A stretch of DNA of 25,000 nucleotides, from the NCBI GenBank assembly GCA_016946835.1, contig JACVTC010000035.1:297501-322500 (forward strand), given 5' to 3'. The DNA comes from Neocallimastix lanati (nom. inval.). Taxonomy: Eukaryota > Neocallimastigomycota > Neocallimastigomycetes > Neocallimastigales > Neocallimastigaceae. Shown here in pieces: positions 8,835 to 20,185 of this stretch. The position numbers and the translations under genes were made by a program. The number at the start of each line of letters is the position of its first letter. Positions within the stretch are counted from its first letter, which is position 1. The notes beneath the pieces were generated by a model. That model was given only the letters and a program-made list of their open reading frames with translations, searched no databases and had not been told where the DNA came from.

Positions 8835-10764
8835 ATATATATATATATATAAAGAAGAGAAAAATAATATCAATAATTATTATTATATATTAATTTATAA
8901 TATAGATCATATATACAAAAAATTTTTACAATTGTTGTAATTCAAATAATTTTTTAATTGTATTAGGTATAATTTGAACTTTATTATGACTTAACGATCT
9001 GTATAATGAATTAGTGTTAATTCAATAATTTAAAAAATTAATTTTAATTCATATATTAATATTAATATTATGTCGTTTTATAATTAATTTTATTATTGTC
9101 TTTATATATTTGTAAATTTTTTTATTACAATTTTTTCAGTAAAGTTAAGCTTCCAATCTCTTTTGGTATTTCGTCAATAAAATTACCGTCTAACTCTCTA
9201 TTATATATTATTTTATTCATAAATAATTTTAATTTATAATATATTAATTAACAATTAAATATATAAATTTACAATGAAATGAGGTTATTGAAATGACAAA
9301 CATTCACAGGAAAAGTTTTAAAGTTATTATATGATAATGTACTTTATTTTTAAATAAATAAATATATGGGAAAAATATGTCAATATTGATAATAATATAA
9401 ATATATTACAAATAATTATGTTATATAAATATACTATATTACATTTTTTTCATTTTACTTAGATTTATTAATGAATCACTAAATTCTTGTATATTATTGT
9501 TATATAAATTTCTTTTTAAAGATTTCATATTAATTTTTATTAATTTCATTAATAAAAAATACTTGATAATATTATTAATTATTAAAATTCATTATAATTA
9601 TATAAAATATTTACAATTCTTCTAGTTCTTGTAATGTTGAAATTTCTGTTGGTATTGAAGTCAAGTTCATATCCTTTAATTTACTATTATGTATTATTTA
9701 AATTTTAATATTTTTAAAATTAAAATATATATATATTTTTTTTTTCAAAAGAAATATGATTATTTTAATAAACTTTAAAAATAATTACATTGATTTTAAT
9801 TTCGAGAAATCATCATCAATTATATGACTATAATTTCTTAAAAGTTTAAATGGTTCAAAGGAATTCATTATTAAGTTATCAAATAAGTTTCTAAAATAAT
9901 TTTATTTTTTTTAAAAAAAAAGTTTTTTTAGTTGAAACACTTTTAAGTAATTGACCGAAAAAAAATACATACACTACAGTTCTTTCTTTTAGTACATATA
10001 ATTCTTCAGGAATAGATGATATCAAATTTGATTTTAAAGATCTAAATTAAATTATATATATATATTTATTTAAAATTAATAATAATATTAATATTAATAA
10101 ATAAATATTACTAACTATTTGTTTTTATTTTTTTTTGCAATAAAGCACAAAATAAAAAATATTTACATAAATTTTAAATTTTTCAGTAGAATTATATCTT
10201 TTGGTATTACTTTAATTTTATTAAATTCCAAATTTCTATTCATTTTATTATTTATTAAAAATAAATTAATATATTAAGATTATATAATAAATTTTGAATA
10301 ATACATAATTACAATTCTTCAATATTATTTATTTTTATTATTGCATTTGGTATTTCATTTAGGTTATTGTGATTTATAGAGCTTAATAAATAATAATATA
10401 ATATATAAAAATTTTGTTTTTAGCAGTTATAATATATATTATTGTGAAATGATGAATGAATAAAAAATGAATAAATATAAATATATATAAATAACTATTA
10501 AATATACAATTTTTGTAATAACGATAGTTTTTCTAATACTTCAGGTATTTCTTTAATATTATTATGGTCTAAATATCTAATAAAAAGTATATAATTTTTG
10601 AAAAATTTTTAATTGAAAATGATTAATAATAATATAATTATTATAAAATATCAGTATAAAGTGTTATTTTTTCTAATACAATTGGTTTAATTCTTCTAAA
10701 TTTTTAATTCCATCTGGAATCGCTTCAATTCTATTTTTACTTAGATTTCTTTTATAATAATAAT

Positions 10765-10824
<60 letters not shown>

Positions 10825-13655
10825 TAATAATAATAATAAATAATAATAATAATAATAATATTAATATTATTATTATTATTATAAATAAATATAAATTTTT
10901 ATATTAATATATGTTATAATTATTTATATTAACTTTTTATTTAAGTTAAAAGCAAACATTTCATTTTTAATACATACAAATATTTCAAATTTGTTAATAA
11001 TCCTATATTATCTGAAATACTTGAAATTTTATTATTTGATATATTTCTGAATATCATATAACATTTTAATAAAAAATTTTTAAAAATTTTTTTTATTAAT
11101 AAATATAAAAATGTTTTATAATGGTATTAATAAATATTATACTAACAATTTTTTTAAATTAGTTGCTTTCCATAAAACATTTGGAATTGATGTAATTTTA
11201 TTATTTGACAAATTTCTAAATTAAAATATTTATGAAACATATTTATATATTAAGGAATTATTAATATTATCTTAAAATTTTTTTGAAGAAAGGCATTTAT
11301 TATATATAAAATAATTTAATGTATTATTATTGAAAGAATTCTTGATAGATATAAACATACAAATCTTCCAAATGATTAAACAATTTAAAATTGAAATTCA
11401 TAACTTTTATTTTATTTGAAGAAAAATCACTTAAATATATTAATAGAATGATTAGTTCTAGATATAGATAAAATGAAATATAAATATTTTTATTATTATA
11501 AAATTTACATTTTTATTAAACTTTTTAAATACCCAAATTCTTTAGGTATTTCCTCGATACTATTATTAGAAATTGCTCTACAATAATTTATGGATATAAT
11601 TTATTGAGTAATAATAAATATAAATATTTAAATTTTTAATAGATAATTTTCATATGGTAAGTTCTAAATTTTTAATAAATTATATTTTTTGAAATTATAT
11701 ACTAACAATATATTCAAGTTTTTTAATTCATATAATCCTAATGGAATATGTTTGAAATTATTATATGATAAATTTCTATATTATTATTTTATAAAAATTA
11801 TTTAATCAATATAGATTATATTTCTATTGAATTAAAAAAAGTTATATTTTTTGAAAATATATTCCTACAATATTGTGATATTTTTTAACTTTTCAATATC
11901 ATATGGTAAATCACTAATACAATTGTATGAAAGGTTTCTATTAAAATTTGTGTTAATTAGTAGATTTGTTAAAAAGATTAATAAAATAATAAAATTAAAA
12001 TTTTTTTAATAAGTGGTATATTAATTATAATTATTTATATTATTAATTTTAAAAAAATAAATTTATTTACAATCCAACCAAACTTGTTAAATTACTAATT
12101 TTACTTGAAATAGTGGATATAATATTATGGGATAAATCTCTATTATTATTATTATTATTATTTTTTTTTTTTTTTTTGTTTGATTTGATTTGAAGTAAAA
12201 ATAATTAATATACACAACATGATATTTTGTTTATATATATTATAATTGTATTCATTACAGTTCTTCTAGTTTTACTAAATTCCATAATTCTCCTATTAAA
12301 CTGTCTATATCATTATCAGATAAATCCCTTATTAAATATATAATAATATTATTATTATTATATAAAATATTTAATTAGTATATTAATTATATATTATTAC
12401 AATATAAATATTAATATATATCTATCATTTTTATTCAATATATAAATAAATAATATTTATAATTACAATGATGTTAAATTTATTAATTTTCCAATTTCTT
12501 TTGGTAATTGGCATATATAATTTTTCGAAAAATCACTTTGTTACATATAATAAAATATAATTATATATCAATTTAATTATGTTGTCAAAAATTCAAATTA
12601 TTATAAAAATTTTGGAATTATTAATTGTTTTATCATTTTAAGAAATATTATTTTTTTTACTATACATTTCAGTAATTTGCTTTATATATTTAATTTGAGA
12701 TGGAATATATTTGATTCCTGTGTTTGATAAATTTCTATTGGTAATAATATTATATGCCGAATATTTTAAATTAAAAAAAGAAATAATAAAAAAAAATTTT
12801 TTTTTATCATTAGTAATGATAATCATAAATAAAATTGAATAATGATTAATTAAAATAGTCCATAAAAATAGCAATAATTAATTATTCTTACAAAGATTTC
12901 GTGCTTAATAACTCTTCAAATAGCATGTTTTTGATTTTTAATTGTTTTTTAAGATGACTTATTTGATGTCTTAATTCATATAAATTTTCGTATATATCAT
13001 CTGTTCCTATTTCGGGAAATTTTAATATTTTAATTTTATTTTTTTCCTCATCTAAATTATCATCGCTATTTTCAATACTATAAACTTCCTCATTACTATT
13101 TTTTTTACCTTCCACATCTATATTATTGTTATTATTTTCTTTATTTATATTATTATTAAAGATTAAATTGATTAATATTATGTAGAAATTAATTAATTAT
13201 ACGTGAAGGCTTTATATAATAAATGTTAAAGTTTTAATTTAACTTCAATATAATTATTATTATTTTCAATTGTATTCATGAGCTTTTTGGAAAATCATAA
13301 ATTTTAATTATAATATATATTAAATACCTTCCAAATTATTTTTTGAGTTTGCTTCAGATTTATTATTGTTTGAATTGTTTTTATTTAAATGTTTCTCATT
13401 TTCATAATAATCATTTTCTTTATTTATATTCAAATATTGTTTTGATTGTGAATGACCATAATTACTATTTATTCCAAATGAATTCTTATCACTCTTATTC
13501 ATTATTTCTGTTAATAAATTACTATTACTTTTATTTATATTTTCATTTAATGATGTAGACATATTAAGCTGATCATCTTTAATGTTCTCTATTTGTTCTT
13601 TATTTAGTTTATTTTCATTATCAAAATTTGAATTTTCACTAATTTCTACACTCAT
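8328..13655 (-). CDS. 26-exon leucine-rich-repeat protein (747 aa), one repeat per exon
   Basis: Exons in gene order: 13655-13328, 13117-12892, 12734-12666, 12535-12467, 12327-12259, 12139-12071, 11937-11869, 11775-11707, 11577-11509, 11429-11361, 11215-11147, 11046-10978, 10748-10680, 10576-10508, 10381-10313, 10235-10167, 10041-9973, 9890-9789, 9683-9615, 9511-9443, 9341-9273, 9197-9129, 8998-8930, 8795-8727, 8629-8564, 8400-8328. Lengths sum to 2244 nt (748 codons with TAA at 8330-8328), and every intron is GT...AG (75-229 bp). Residues 1-~125 are Asn/Ser/Glu/Lys-rich and disordered. Residues ~155-184 form a probable coiled coil (LRHQISHLKKQLK). Residues 185-724 hold 23 LRRs fitting xLSxNxIxxIPxxIxxLxxLxxL, the 23-residue SHOC2/Ras-suppressor style, followed by a short C-cap ending AQNELDM. 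There is no signal peptide or TM, so it is probably an intracellular scaffold or binding protein. The ATG at 13655 directly follows TTTTTTTATAG, so a 5'UTR intron or an extra first exon is possible. The partner is unknown. Confidence 0.88.
8564..12734 (-). repeat. 23 tandem LRR exons, 69 bp each, phase-2 introns
   Basis: Twenty-one of the 23 exons are exactly 69 bp (23 codons); one is 102 bp (9789-9890) and one 66 bp (8564-8629). Every boundary splits the codon for the same hydrophobic position (Leu, Ile, Val or Phe) just before the xLSxN motif, so each exon is a symmetric 2-2 module that can be duplicated or lost without shifting frame. Repeat sequences are well diverged at DNA level, which argues for old duplications. 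Confidence 0.88.
10753..10881. repeat. (AAT)n followed by inverted (ATT)n in an LRR-gene intron
   Basis: About 100 bp of near-perfect AAT repeats pass through TTAATATT into an (ATT)n stretch, so the end of the array can fold back on itself. It accounts for the longest LRR-type intron (229 bp, between exons 12 and 13). Confidence 0.85.
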
Positions 13656-14640
13656 ATCTATAAAAAAAAGCAATAATAATTTATTTTTATTCTTCTTCTT
13701 AAAAGAAAATGAGAATATATAGAGAATATATTTTAAATATATGATACCATACGATATAAACGTTATTTTTAATTTTATAAAAATCTATAAAAAAAATTAA
13801 ATAATCTAAAATTTAATAATTAATAAAATTATTTTATATAATAATTATATATTAAAAATAAATGATAAAATAAGTTTTTTTTTTGTATTTTATTTCATTT
13901 TATTTTATCTAAATTACTAGATTTTAGAAGAGTTTATCGATTTGACAACTTGTTCGGAACTTTAATAATTCTTTCTTTTCATTTAAATTTTTTAATACTT
14001 TTTAATAAATTTATTATTTAATTTAATAAATTTCCAAATATATTTATATAAACATTAATGAAATATTTATTATTAAATTTTAAATTCTATTTTTCATTTT
14101 ATATTAATTAGATAACTTCAAGAATATATTATATATATCAAATTCTACTTTATATAAACTTCTTATCATTATAAACTATTATTACTATATTTATTTATTT
14201 ATTTATTTATTTATTTTTTTTTTAAAAAAAATATTCTATTAACATATTTATATTACTATATATATAGTTTCGTATATTAAATTCATTTCATTTTATTTAA
14301 AAATAATATTTACAATTAATTAGTAATATATTAATAATATATAATTGAAAAGAAATAATGTTTGTTAAAATTAGTAATATATTTTTTTATAAAACCAAAA
14401 ATAAAGATTATACATTAAAATTTTTTTTAATAATTGTTGAATTAAAAGCATAGATCAAAATTTAAAATTAATAATATATCCAATGATATAAAGGATAAAT
14501 TATCATATAAAAAAAATAATTAAAATATATAAACTTTGTAATATATTAAGTTTATTTCTATATTTCATATAGAGAATAAAATATATCGAATTATAAAGAA
14601 ATTCATATTAAAGATAAAGATATATTTAAAGTATATTAAA
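13656..14640. other. Upstream flank of the LRR gene, A/T-rich
   Basis: This is presumed promoter and 5'UTR sequence of the LRR gene. One minus-strand stretch at about 13930-14005 looks coding (KVLKNLNEKKELLKF, then RTSCQIDKLF, TAA) and includes the most G/C-rich patch here (TTGACAACTTGTTCGGAAC on plus). It could be an unspliced upstream exon or a relic. Otherwise there is nothing beyond A/T sequence and (TTTA)n near 14188-14215. Confidence 0.45.
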
Positions 14641-14689
14641 AAAAATTAGAATTAAATAAAAGTTTTAAATAATTCTTTTTACAGTTTGA

Positions 14690-15000
14690 ACAATGACATA
14701 CTGAAGTAGCCTTTTTCATTACTTTTACGAATTTGTAAACGTGTTAATTAAATATATTAATTATTTTTACATACTTTACAACATATGGAATCATCTATTA
14801 AATCCGTTTTTTCATCATCTAATAGTTGTAATTTATTTTTCTTTCTTAATCTGTCTTCATGAAATTAAGAAGACTTTTCATAAAATTTATCTAATGATTT
14901 CATCGAACCATTATTCATTATATATTATCTATTATATTAGTCAAAACTTTTAAAAATCCTATTTCTTATTTTTTTTAACACTTCATTTTTTTTTTTATTA
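14690..15000 (-). pseudogene. Coding-like remnant with Cys-rich motif and TAA stops
   Basis: One minus-strand frame keeps protein-like content for ~100 codons although broken by seven stops, all TAA. Readable segments include VLKKIRNRIFKSFD, MNNGSMKSLDKFYEKSS, FHEDRLRKKNKLQLL followed by DDEKTDLIDDSICCKVCKNN, and LTRLQIRKSNEKGYFSMSLF. A second frame near 14690 reads SVCHCSNCKKNYLKLL. CCKVC and CHCSNC suggest a former zinc-binding protein. A GTATGT donor could follow ICCK. TAA is by far the commonest stop expected by chance at this composition, so its exclusiveness is weak evidence for CAA-to-TAA decay. Family is unknown. Confidence 0.3.
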
Positions 15001-15334
15001 CAAGTTTTATTATTATATTTAAACTAAATTAAGATTTAGTAATTTCATTTAATAAAAAAAAATAATAAAAGTACCCCTAAAATATTTGTAATAAGTAAAA
15101 ATAAAAAAAGATGGAAATATTAAATTTAATAGTGAAATTAAAAAAAAAAAAAATTACGAACAATAAAAATCCCAAATATATATATATATATTATTATTAT
15201 TATTATTTATAGTTAGCTTTTAAAATAAAACAAATTACTAATAATCAGAATATAAAATAAAAAAAAGAAGAAATATATTATTTTTCTTTTTATAAATAAA
15301 AAATAATATTTTTACATTGTGTATAAACAAATAT
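15001..15334. other. A/T-rich spacer, nothing supported
   Basis: Plain A/T DNA with (TA)n and (ATT)n runs at 15178-15210 and an A12 run near 15141. Short frames on either strand look like composition artefacts. Confidence 0.6.
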
Positions 15335-15947
15335 GAATGATATAAAACATATCTGCAATATTTTAACAAATATTGTTCCTTAACAATTAGAAATACATGT
15401 AAAATGAAAAAAAAATATTCTTTTTTCGATGGTATTAACATTATTGATTGTAATCATTTATCGAATGATAGATATATCATTAAATGTAACGATAATCAAA
15501 ATAGAGGTACTAATAATATTGATTATCAACAAAAATCAATGTTTATATTGATTGATAGATTGGAAAGTATTATTAATAATAAAAATATTAAATATTAATA
15601 TTATTTGAATGATACAATTAAAGCTTCTTTTTATATTACTATCCATATTTTGATTCATCTCCTTAAAAAAGTTTATAATGATAAAAATAAATCTTTCAGA
15701 AATTGCACAATACATTATTTATTGTACTGAAGATATAAAATACTTGTACTATTATAATGATTATTTCAATAAAGCATATCTTTATGAGCAAATAATAATG
15801 AATGATGATATTTCAAAATTAAAAATTATTGAAAATATAGAAAATTATATCTTTATACGGTTATGTTATGATATCATATTAATAACTGAAAATAAAAAAA
15901 TTTTAATATTTATTAATTTTAAATTTTCAATTTTATATTTTAATTAA
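15335..15947 (+). pseudogene. Broken or mis-spliced small gene, unrecognised
   Basis: An open stretch with fairly balanced composition runs from about 15345 through ATG 15404 to TAA 15596-15598 (64 codons from the ATG: MKKKYSFFDGINIIDCNHLS at the start, SMFILIDRLESIINN near the end). The same frame then resumes after the stop for 43 codons (YYLNDTIKASFYITIHILIH onward). A different frame is open from ATG 15678 to a stop at 15947 (89 codons, with IAQYIIYCTEDIKYLYYYND and MNDDISKLKIIENIENY). The pattern suggests one protein broken by a stop and a frame change near 15690, where an acceptor-like CTTTCAG also lies. Alternatives are two small genes or an unresolved intron. No domain is recognised. 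Confidence 0.35.
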
Positions 15948-16114
15948 AATTAATAATTTTTTATAAAAAAAAAAATTAATTTTAAAAAATAAAATATAAT
16001 AATCTTAAATCTTAAAAATTATAATTTTTCAATATTTAATAATTATTATATATATTTTAAATATAAAAATACCAAAATTTATAAAACATATCTTTAATTA
16101 TATATCTATATAAA

Positions 16115-16160
16115 TAGATAAATAGATAAATAGATAAATAGATAAATAGATAGATAAATA
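16115..16160. repeat. Tetranucleotide GATA/AATA microsatellite
   Basis: GATAAATA is repeated about four to five times and then grades into GATAGATAAATAAATA. It lies in intergenic DNA. Confidence 0.85.
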
Positions 16161-16411
16161 AATATGAATAATTAAATAAATAAATAAGTATTGATTGTAT
16201 AATTTATATAAATAATAAAAATTCAAAAAATGTTTAGGAAAATTAAAAAAAAAAATAATTATTTTTTCTCTTTTTAGTGTACTTTATGAAAATAAGATAT
16301 TAAAAATATCATAAAAAAATGTATATTTAATATCTAATAATTAATTTAAATAATAAAAGAAAAACTATATAAATAAAAATATTTGTTAGGTAATGATAAT
16401 AACAACAATAA

Positions 16412-16471
16412 TAATTATAAAATAATAATAATAATAATAATGATGATGATGATGATGACGATGATGATGAT
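16412..16471. repeat. (AAT)n-(GAT)n trinucleotide array
   Basis: AAT units switch to ten GAT-type units, with one GAC variant in the middle. In one plus frame this is Asn then Asp repeats. The GAC for GAT change is synonymous in that frame, a slight hint of former coding use. Confidence 0.8.
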
Positions 16472-16704
16472 AACCATAATTCATTATTAATATATTAATC
16501 TTTTCAAGAATAATTATAAAACATTTAAATACATTTATATATGAATAAAAAATTTTAAATTTTATGATTTCTGAATATGATTGGCTTAAATTGGAAACTT
16601 AAAAAAAAATTAAAATTTGAAATTAACAAAAAAAAAAAAAAAAAAAAATAAATTAATTATAAAATTTCATAAAAATATTTAGAATATACAAAAAGAAATA
16701 GAAA

Positions 16705-17954
16705 ATGGTTTCCTTCGGTAAGTTTTTATTATTCTAAATTTTTAAATTTATAATCATTAATATTGATTTTATATAATAATATAAAGAATAAAATTTATTA
16801 ATTTTTTTTATCATAAATTAATAATATAGTTTGTGAACACTGTCAAGAAGTATTTATTCTATTTCTTCTTTTTATTTTTTTTTTTTATTAAATAATATGG
16901 AATTTTAATTAATAAAAATTAAATTAGAAAGGAAAAAAATAATACATTTATTATTAAATATATCATTATTTTAACATAAAATTTAATAAATCTAATGCTT
17001 TATATATGAATATGAATATATTTAAAAGACTTTAAAAAAGAATAAGTTGGATCAACATGCAAATCGTTGTCATGTAAATATCTAAAAATAAATATATGAT
17101 TAAATATATAAGTAATAATTTGTTGTTTTTTAGAATTAATTTTATTTTAACAGGAAGTATATTAATACAAATTCTTAAAAAAATATATGTACAATAATAT
17201 AAATAAATTTAATTAAATATAGTATGCTCAATTTACTTGTATAGATTGTGGTACTACATTCCAAGGAACTTCATACAGGGCTCATACTTCCTGTATTTCT
17301 GAAGCAGAAAAATATCAAAAAAATTTATATAAAGGAAAAAAAGTAATATTTTTAATATTATTTAAAAAAATTAGATATCATTTTAATAAATTCAAAACTC
17401 AATAATATTATTAATATTTAATAATAAAATATTTCTTTTTACTATATATAATATATATATAATATATATATATATATTTTTTCCTTTAATAATAATATAT
17501 ATATATTTTATTATAATTAAAAATTACTTTATTTGTTTTATTATTCAAAAAATAACAATAACAATAAACATAAACATAAAAAAAACATAAATATAAACAA
17601 AATCATAAACATAAATATAATAATTATAATAATAAAGGGAAAGAACAATAGAAATATCAATAATAGTAACAATAATAATAATAACAATAATACTCAAACT
17701 AAAAAACTTGATTTATTTAATAATAAAAATAATACACAAAATAAGAAAATAGAAGGAGAACCAGAGAATACTATTTCTCAATTAAAAAAATTGATGAATA
17801 ATAAAAAGCGTGCACGTGAAGAAGAAGAAAGGAAAGAAACAGAAAACAAGAAGCAAAAGAAAGAAAATGATATTAAGGATTTAATTAAGGAATCTATTGA
17901 GAAAAATGTATCCGTAAGTTATTATTAATTAATATTATATATATTATATATTGT

Positions 17955-17991
<37 letters not shown>

Positions 17992-18404
17992 GTTAATATA
18001 TACAATATTTTAATCGTTAATTGTTATGTTTTATTTATTTATTTATTTATTCCGTATATTAAAATAATTATATATATTATTTTATTATTTTTTTTAAATA
18101 TTATAACTTTTTATATTTTTTTTTTAAAAAAAAAAAGGAAAAGAAAGAAATTTCATTAAAAAAATTAATAAAAATCGTCTCTAAAGATATTTCAAAGAAA
18201 GTTAAGGACAATAAAGACAAACATATTAAAAAACAAGTTAAAGATTTTGTAAGTTCTATTCTATTTTATAAAAATAAAATAAAAACAAATTAAATAAATA
18301 TTTAGACATATAAACTAATAATAATGTTTTAATTTATTTATATAATAATTAAATTACAGATTAACTTTATAAAATCTGATGATAAAATTATTTTAAAATT
18401 CTAA
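16705..18404 (+). CDS. LYAR: LYAR-family C2HC zinc-finger nucleolar protein (209 aa, 7 exons)
   Basis: Exons: 16705-16717, 16830-16849, 17029-17073, 17223-17342, 17638-17913, 18138-18248, 18360-18404; they join to 210 codons ending at TAA 18402-18404. The N-terminus MVSFVCEHCQETLKKNKLDQ continues into HANRCHYAQFTCIDCGTTFQ and HTSCISEAEKYQ, giving two C2HC fingers: C6, C9, H21, C25 and C32, C35, H47, C50. This matches the LYAR zinc finger (zf-LYAR), including the diagnostic CIDC and CISE motifs. LYAR proteins are nucleolar and are linked to rRNA synthesis and ribosome assembly. After the fingers come an Asn-rich linker, a K/E-rich helix (RAREEEERKETENKKQKKE) and a Lys-rich C-terminal domain ending FIKSDDKIILKF. 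Exon 3's start was chosen at 17029 because it restores the usual 11-residue spacing between C9 and H21. The exon 5 acceptor (17638 or 17644, both in frame) is the least certain boundary. Donors at 17914 and 18249 are perfect GTAAGT. Confidence 0.92.
17957..17988. repeat. T-run (~31) in LYAR intron 5
   Basis: A long T run lies in the 224-bp intron between exons 5 and 6, about 150 bp before the acceptor. Confidence 0.8.
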
Positions 18405-20185
18405 AATAAAATATATTCCATTCATATATATTTTTACCAATATGATTATTAATATTTTAATTTATAGACATTTATATTATTATTAGTATAAACATTAGTA
18501 AAAACTTAAAAGCAATAAATAAAATTTTAATTATACATTTTTCAAGTATAATAATTGTTGTAATTAATTTAATTATATTTTATATAAAATAACAATTATG
18601 AATAATTAAAAGTAATATCTATTAAAAAAAATATTTTATATATTATAAAAATAATAAAATATTAATTAAATTTGTGTAATTATTTACTATAAAATATTTG
18701 ATTAATTTATAATTAATTAAAAGTAAAAAACATTACTAAAAGCATATGAGATATTGTCTTTTTAATTTTTTAATGAATATATAATTAACATATTTTACAT
18801 ATTAATTCTAATTTTCATTATCCAAGATGAAATTGTAATTAATTAATTAAAAATTTAATAAACAAATAGAAAAAAACATATTTTATAAAATTTTTATATA
18901 TGAATTTATATAAATGTCTATATATAATATTATTAAATTACATGTATTTCTTATTTTTTCTTTTTCTTAAAATTATTATTAAAATAATTATTATTATTTA
19001 TTAAGTGACATTATTTTTTTTTTATTACAGTTTATATAATTATTTGTTAATTAAAATATATTATATTTTTGAGTAAGGTGTTATATAAATATATTGAGTT
19101 TTTTTGACTTTTAATTTTATATATATGTTTTAAATTCTCTATTTGTATATTATATTGATATAAAATATTATGATTTAAATAAAGTATAAAAATTTTTATT
19201 TATTTTTGTTAATTATTAAGTCTCATCTTTTTTAATATAATTCAGTAAAAAAAATATTTTTTTTTTTGTGACAATAAAAAAAAATAAATTTTTTAGAATT
19301 TCTGTATTAAATAATTTAAATATGTCTTCTATTATAATTTGAATATATATAAATATATTTTTTAATATATATATATATATTAAAAATTGTCAAGTAATAA
19401 TAAAAAAAAATAAAATTATTAAAAAAATTATAAAAAAAATTTTTTATTTTAAAAATATTTTAAAATATATTATAAATAATTTTAATCACGTGATACTAAT
19501 TGGGACAATACATATTTTTTAATATTTAAAAAAAATTATTTTAAAGAAAAAAAATTTTTTTTTTCATTGTCTCTAAAAATGAAAAGTTTAAAAACAATTA
19601 CCTAAAAGTAAAATAAAAAATTTATTATGATTTTTAATTATTTTTATTATAAAATAAAAAAACTTCTACTTTTAATAAAATAATAAATATTTTTTATTTT
19701 ATTTTATTTTATTTTTCATTTTATTGTTTTATTGTTTTATTGTTTTATTTAATATTCTATAATAAATATTTTCCTGTAGAAGACTTTTATTAATTTATAT
19801 ATATATTTTTTTTAAACAATTAAAAATATTTAATTATTATATAATTAATAGTAGTTTTCTTTTTAAAATTAAAATTATTAAAATTAAAATATTTATTTCA
19901 ATATCAAAAAAATAGTTAAAACCAATAATTTCAAAGCACATAAATAATATCATATATATATATCTACCATATAATATTTTATTGCTTTTATTTACTTTTA
20001 AAAATAGTAATTTTTGTTACTTTAAAAAGAAATAGTAATTTTATAGAAATAAGTATAATACATTAAAGTATTTTTTTTTTAATGTTTTATTTTTTATTTT
20101 TTTATTTTTTTTTTTTTTTTTTATTTTTTTAATTCCTATATATAAATTAAATAAATATTAAAAAAAAAAAAAAAAAAAATAAACA
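18405..20185. other. Intergenic A/T spacer, no gene seen
   Basis: About 1.8 kb of very A/T-rich DNA between two genes on the same strand. It holds TTTTA and TTTTATTG short repeats at 19691-19750, a T19 run near 20104-20122 and an A19 run at 20161-20179 directly before the next start codon. No frame with convincing composition was found on either strand. Confidence 0.7.

Larger units (their letters stand above)
15948..16704. other. Upstream flank of the LYAR gene with microsatellites
   Basis: Contains a (GATAAATA)n/(GATA)n tract at about 16115-16160, an AAT/GAT array at 16412-16471 and an A20 run at 16628-16647 just before the gene. The GAT array could encode Asn then Asp repeats (NNNN then ten D), but no surrounding gene can be built. 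Confidence 0.6.

Noticed and set aside
12638-12874. 78-codon minus-strand frame taken as its own gene
   Set aside because: Only its last part (12734-12666) is coding, as the first LRR exon; the rest is intron.
14741-14953. 70-codon plus-strand hydrophobic frame
   Set aside because: It lies opposite the Cys-motif remnant, whose minus-strand reading has far more protein-like composition.
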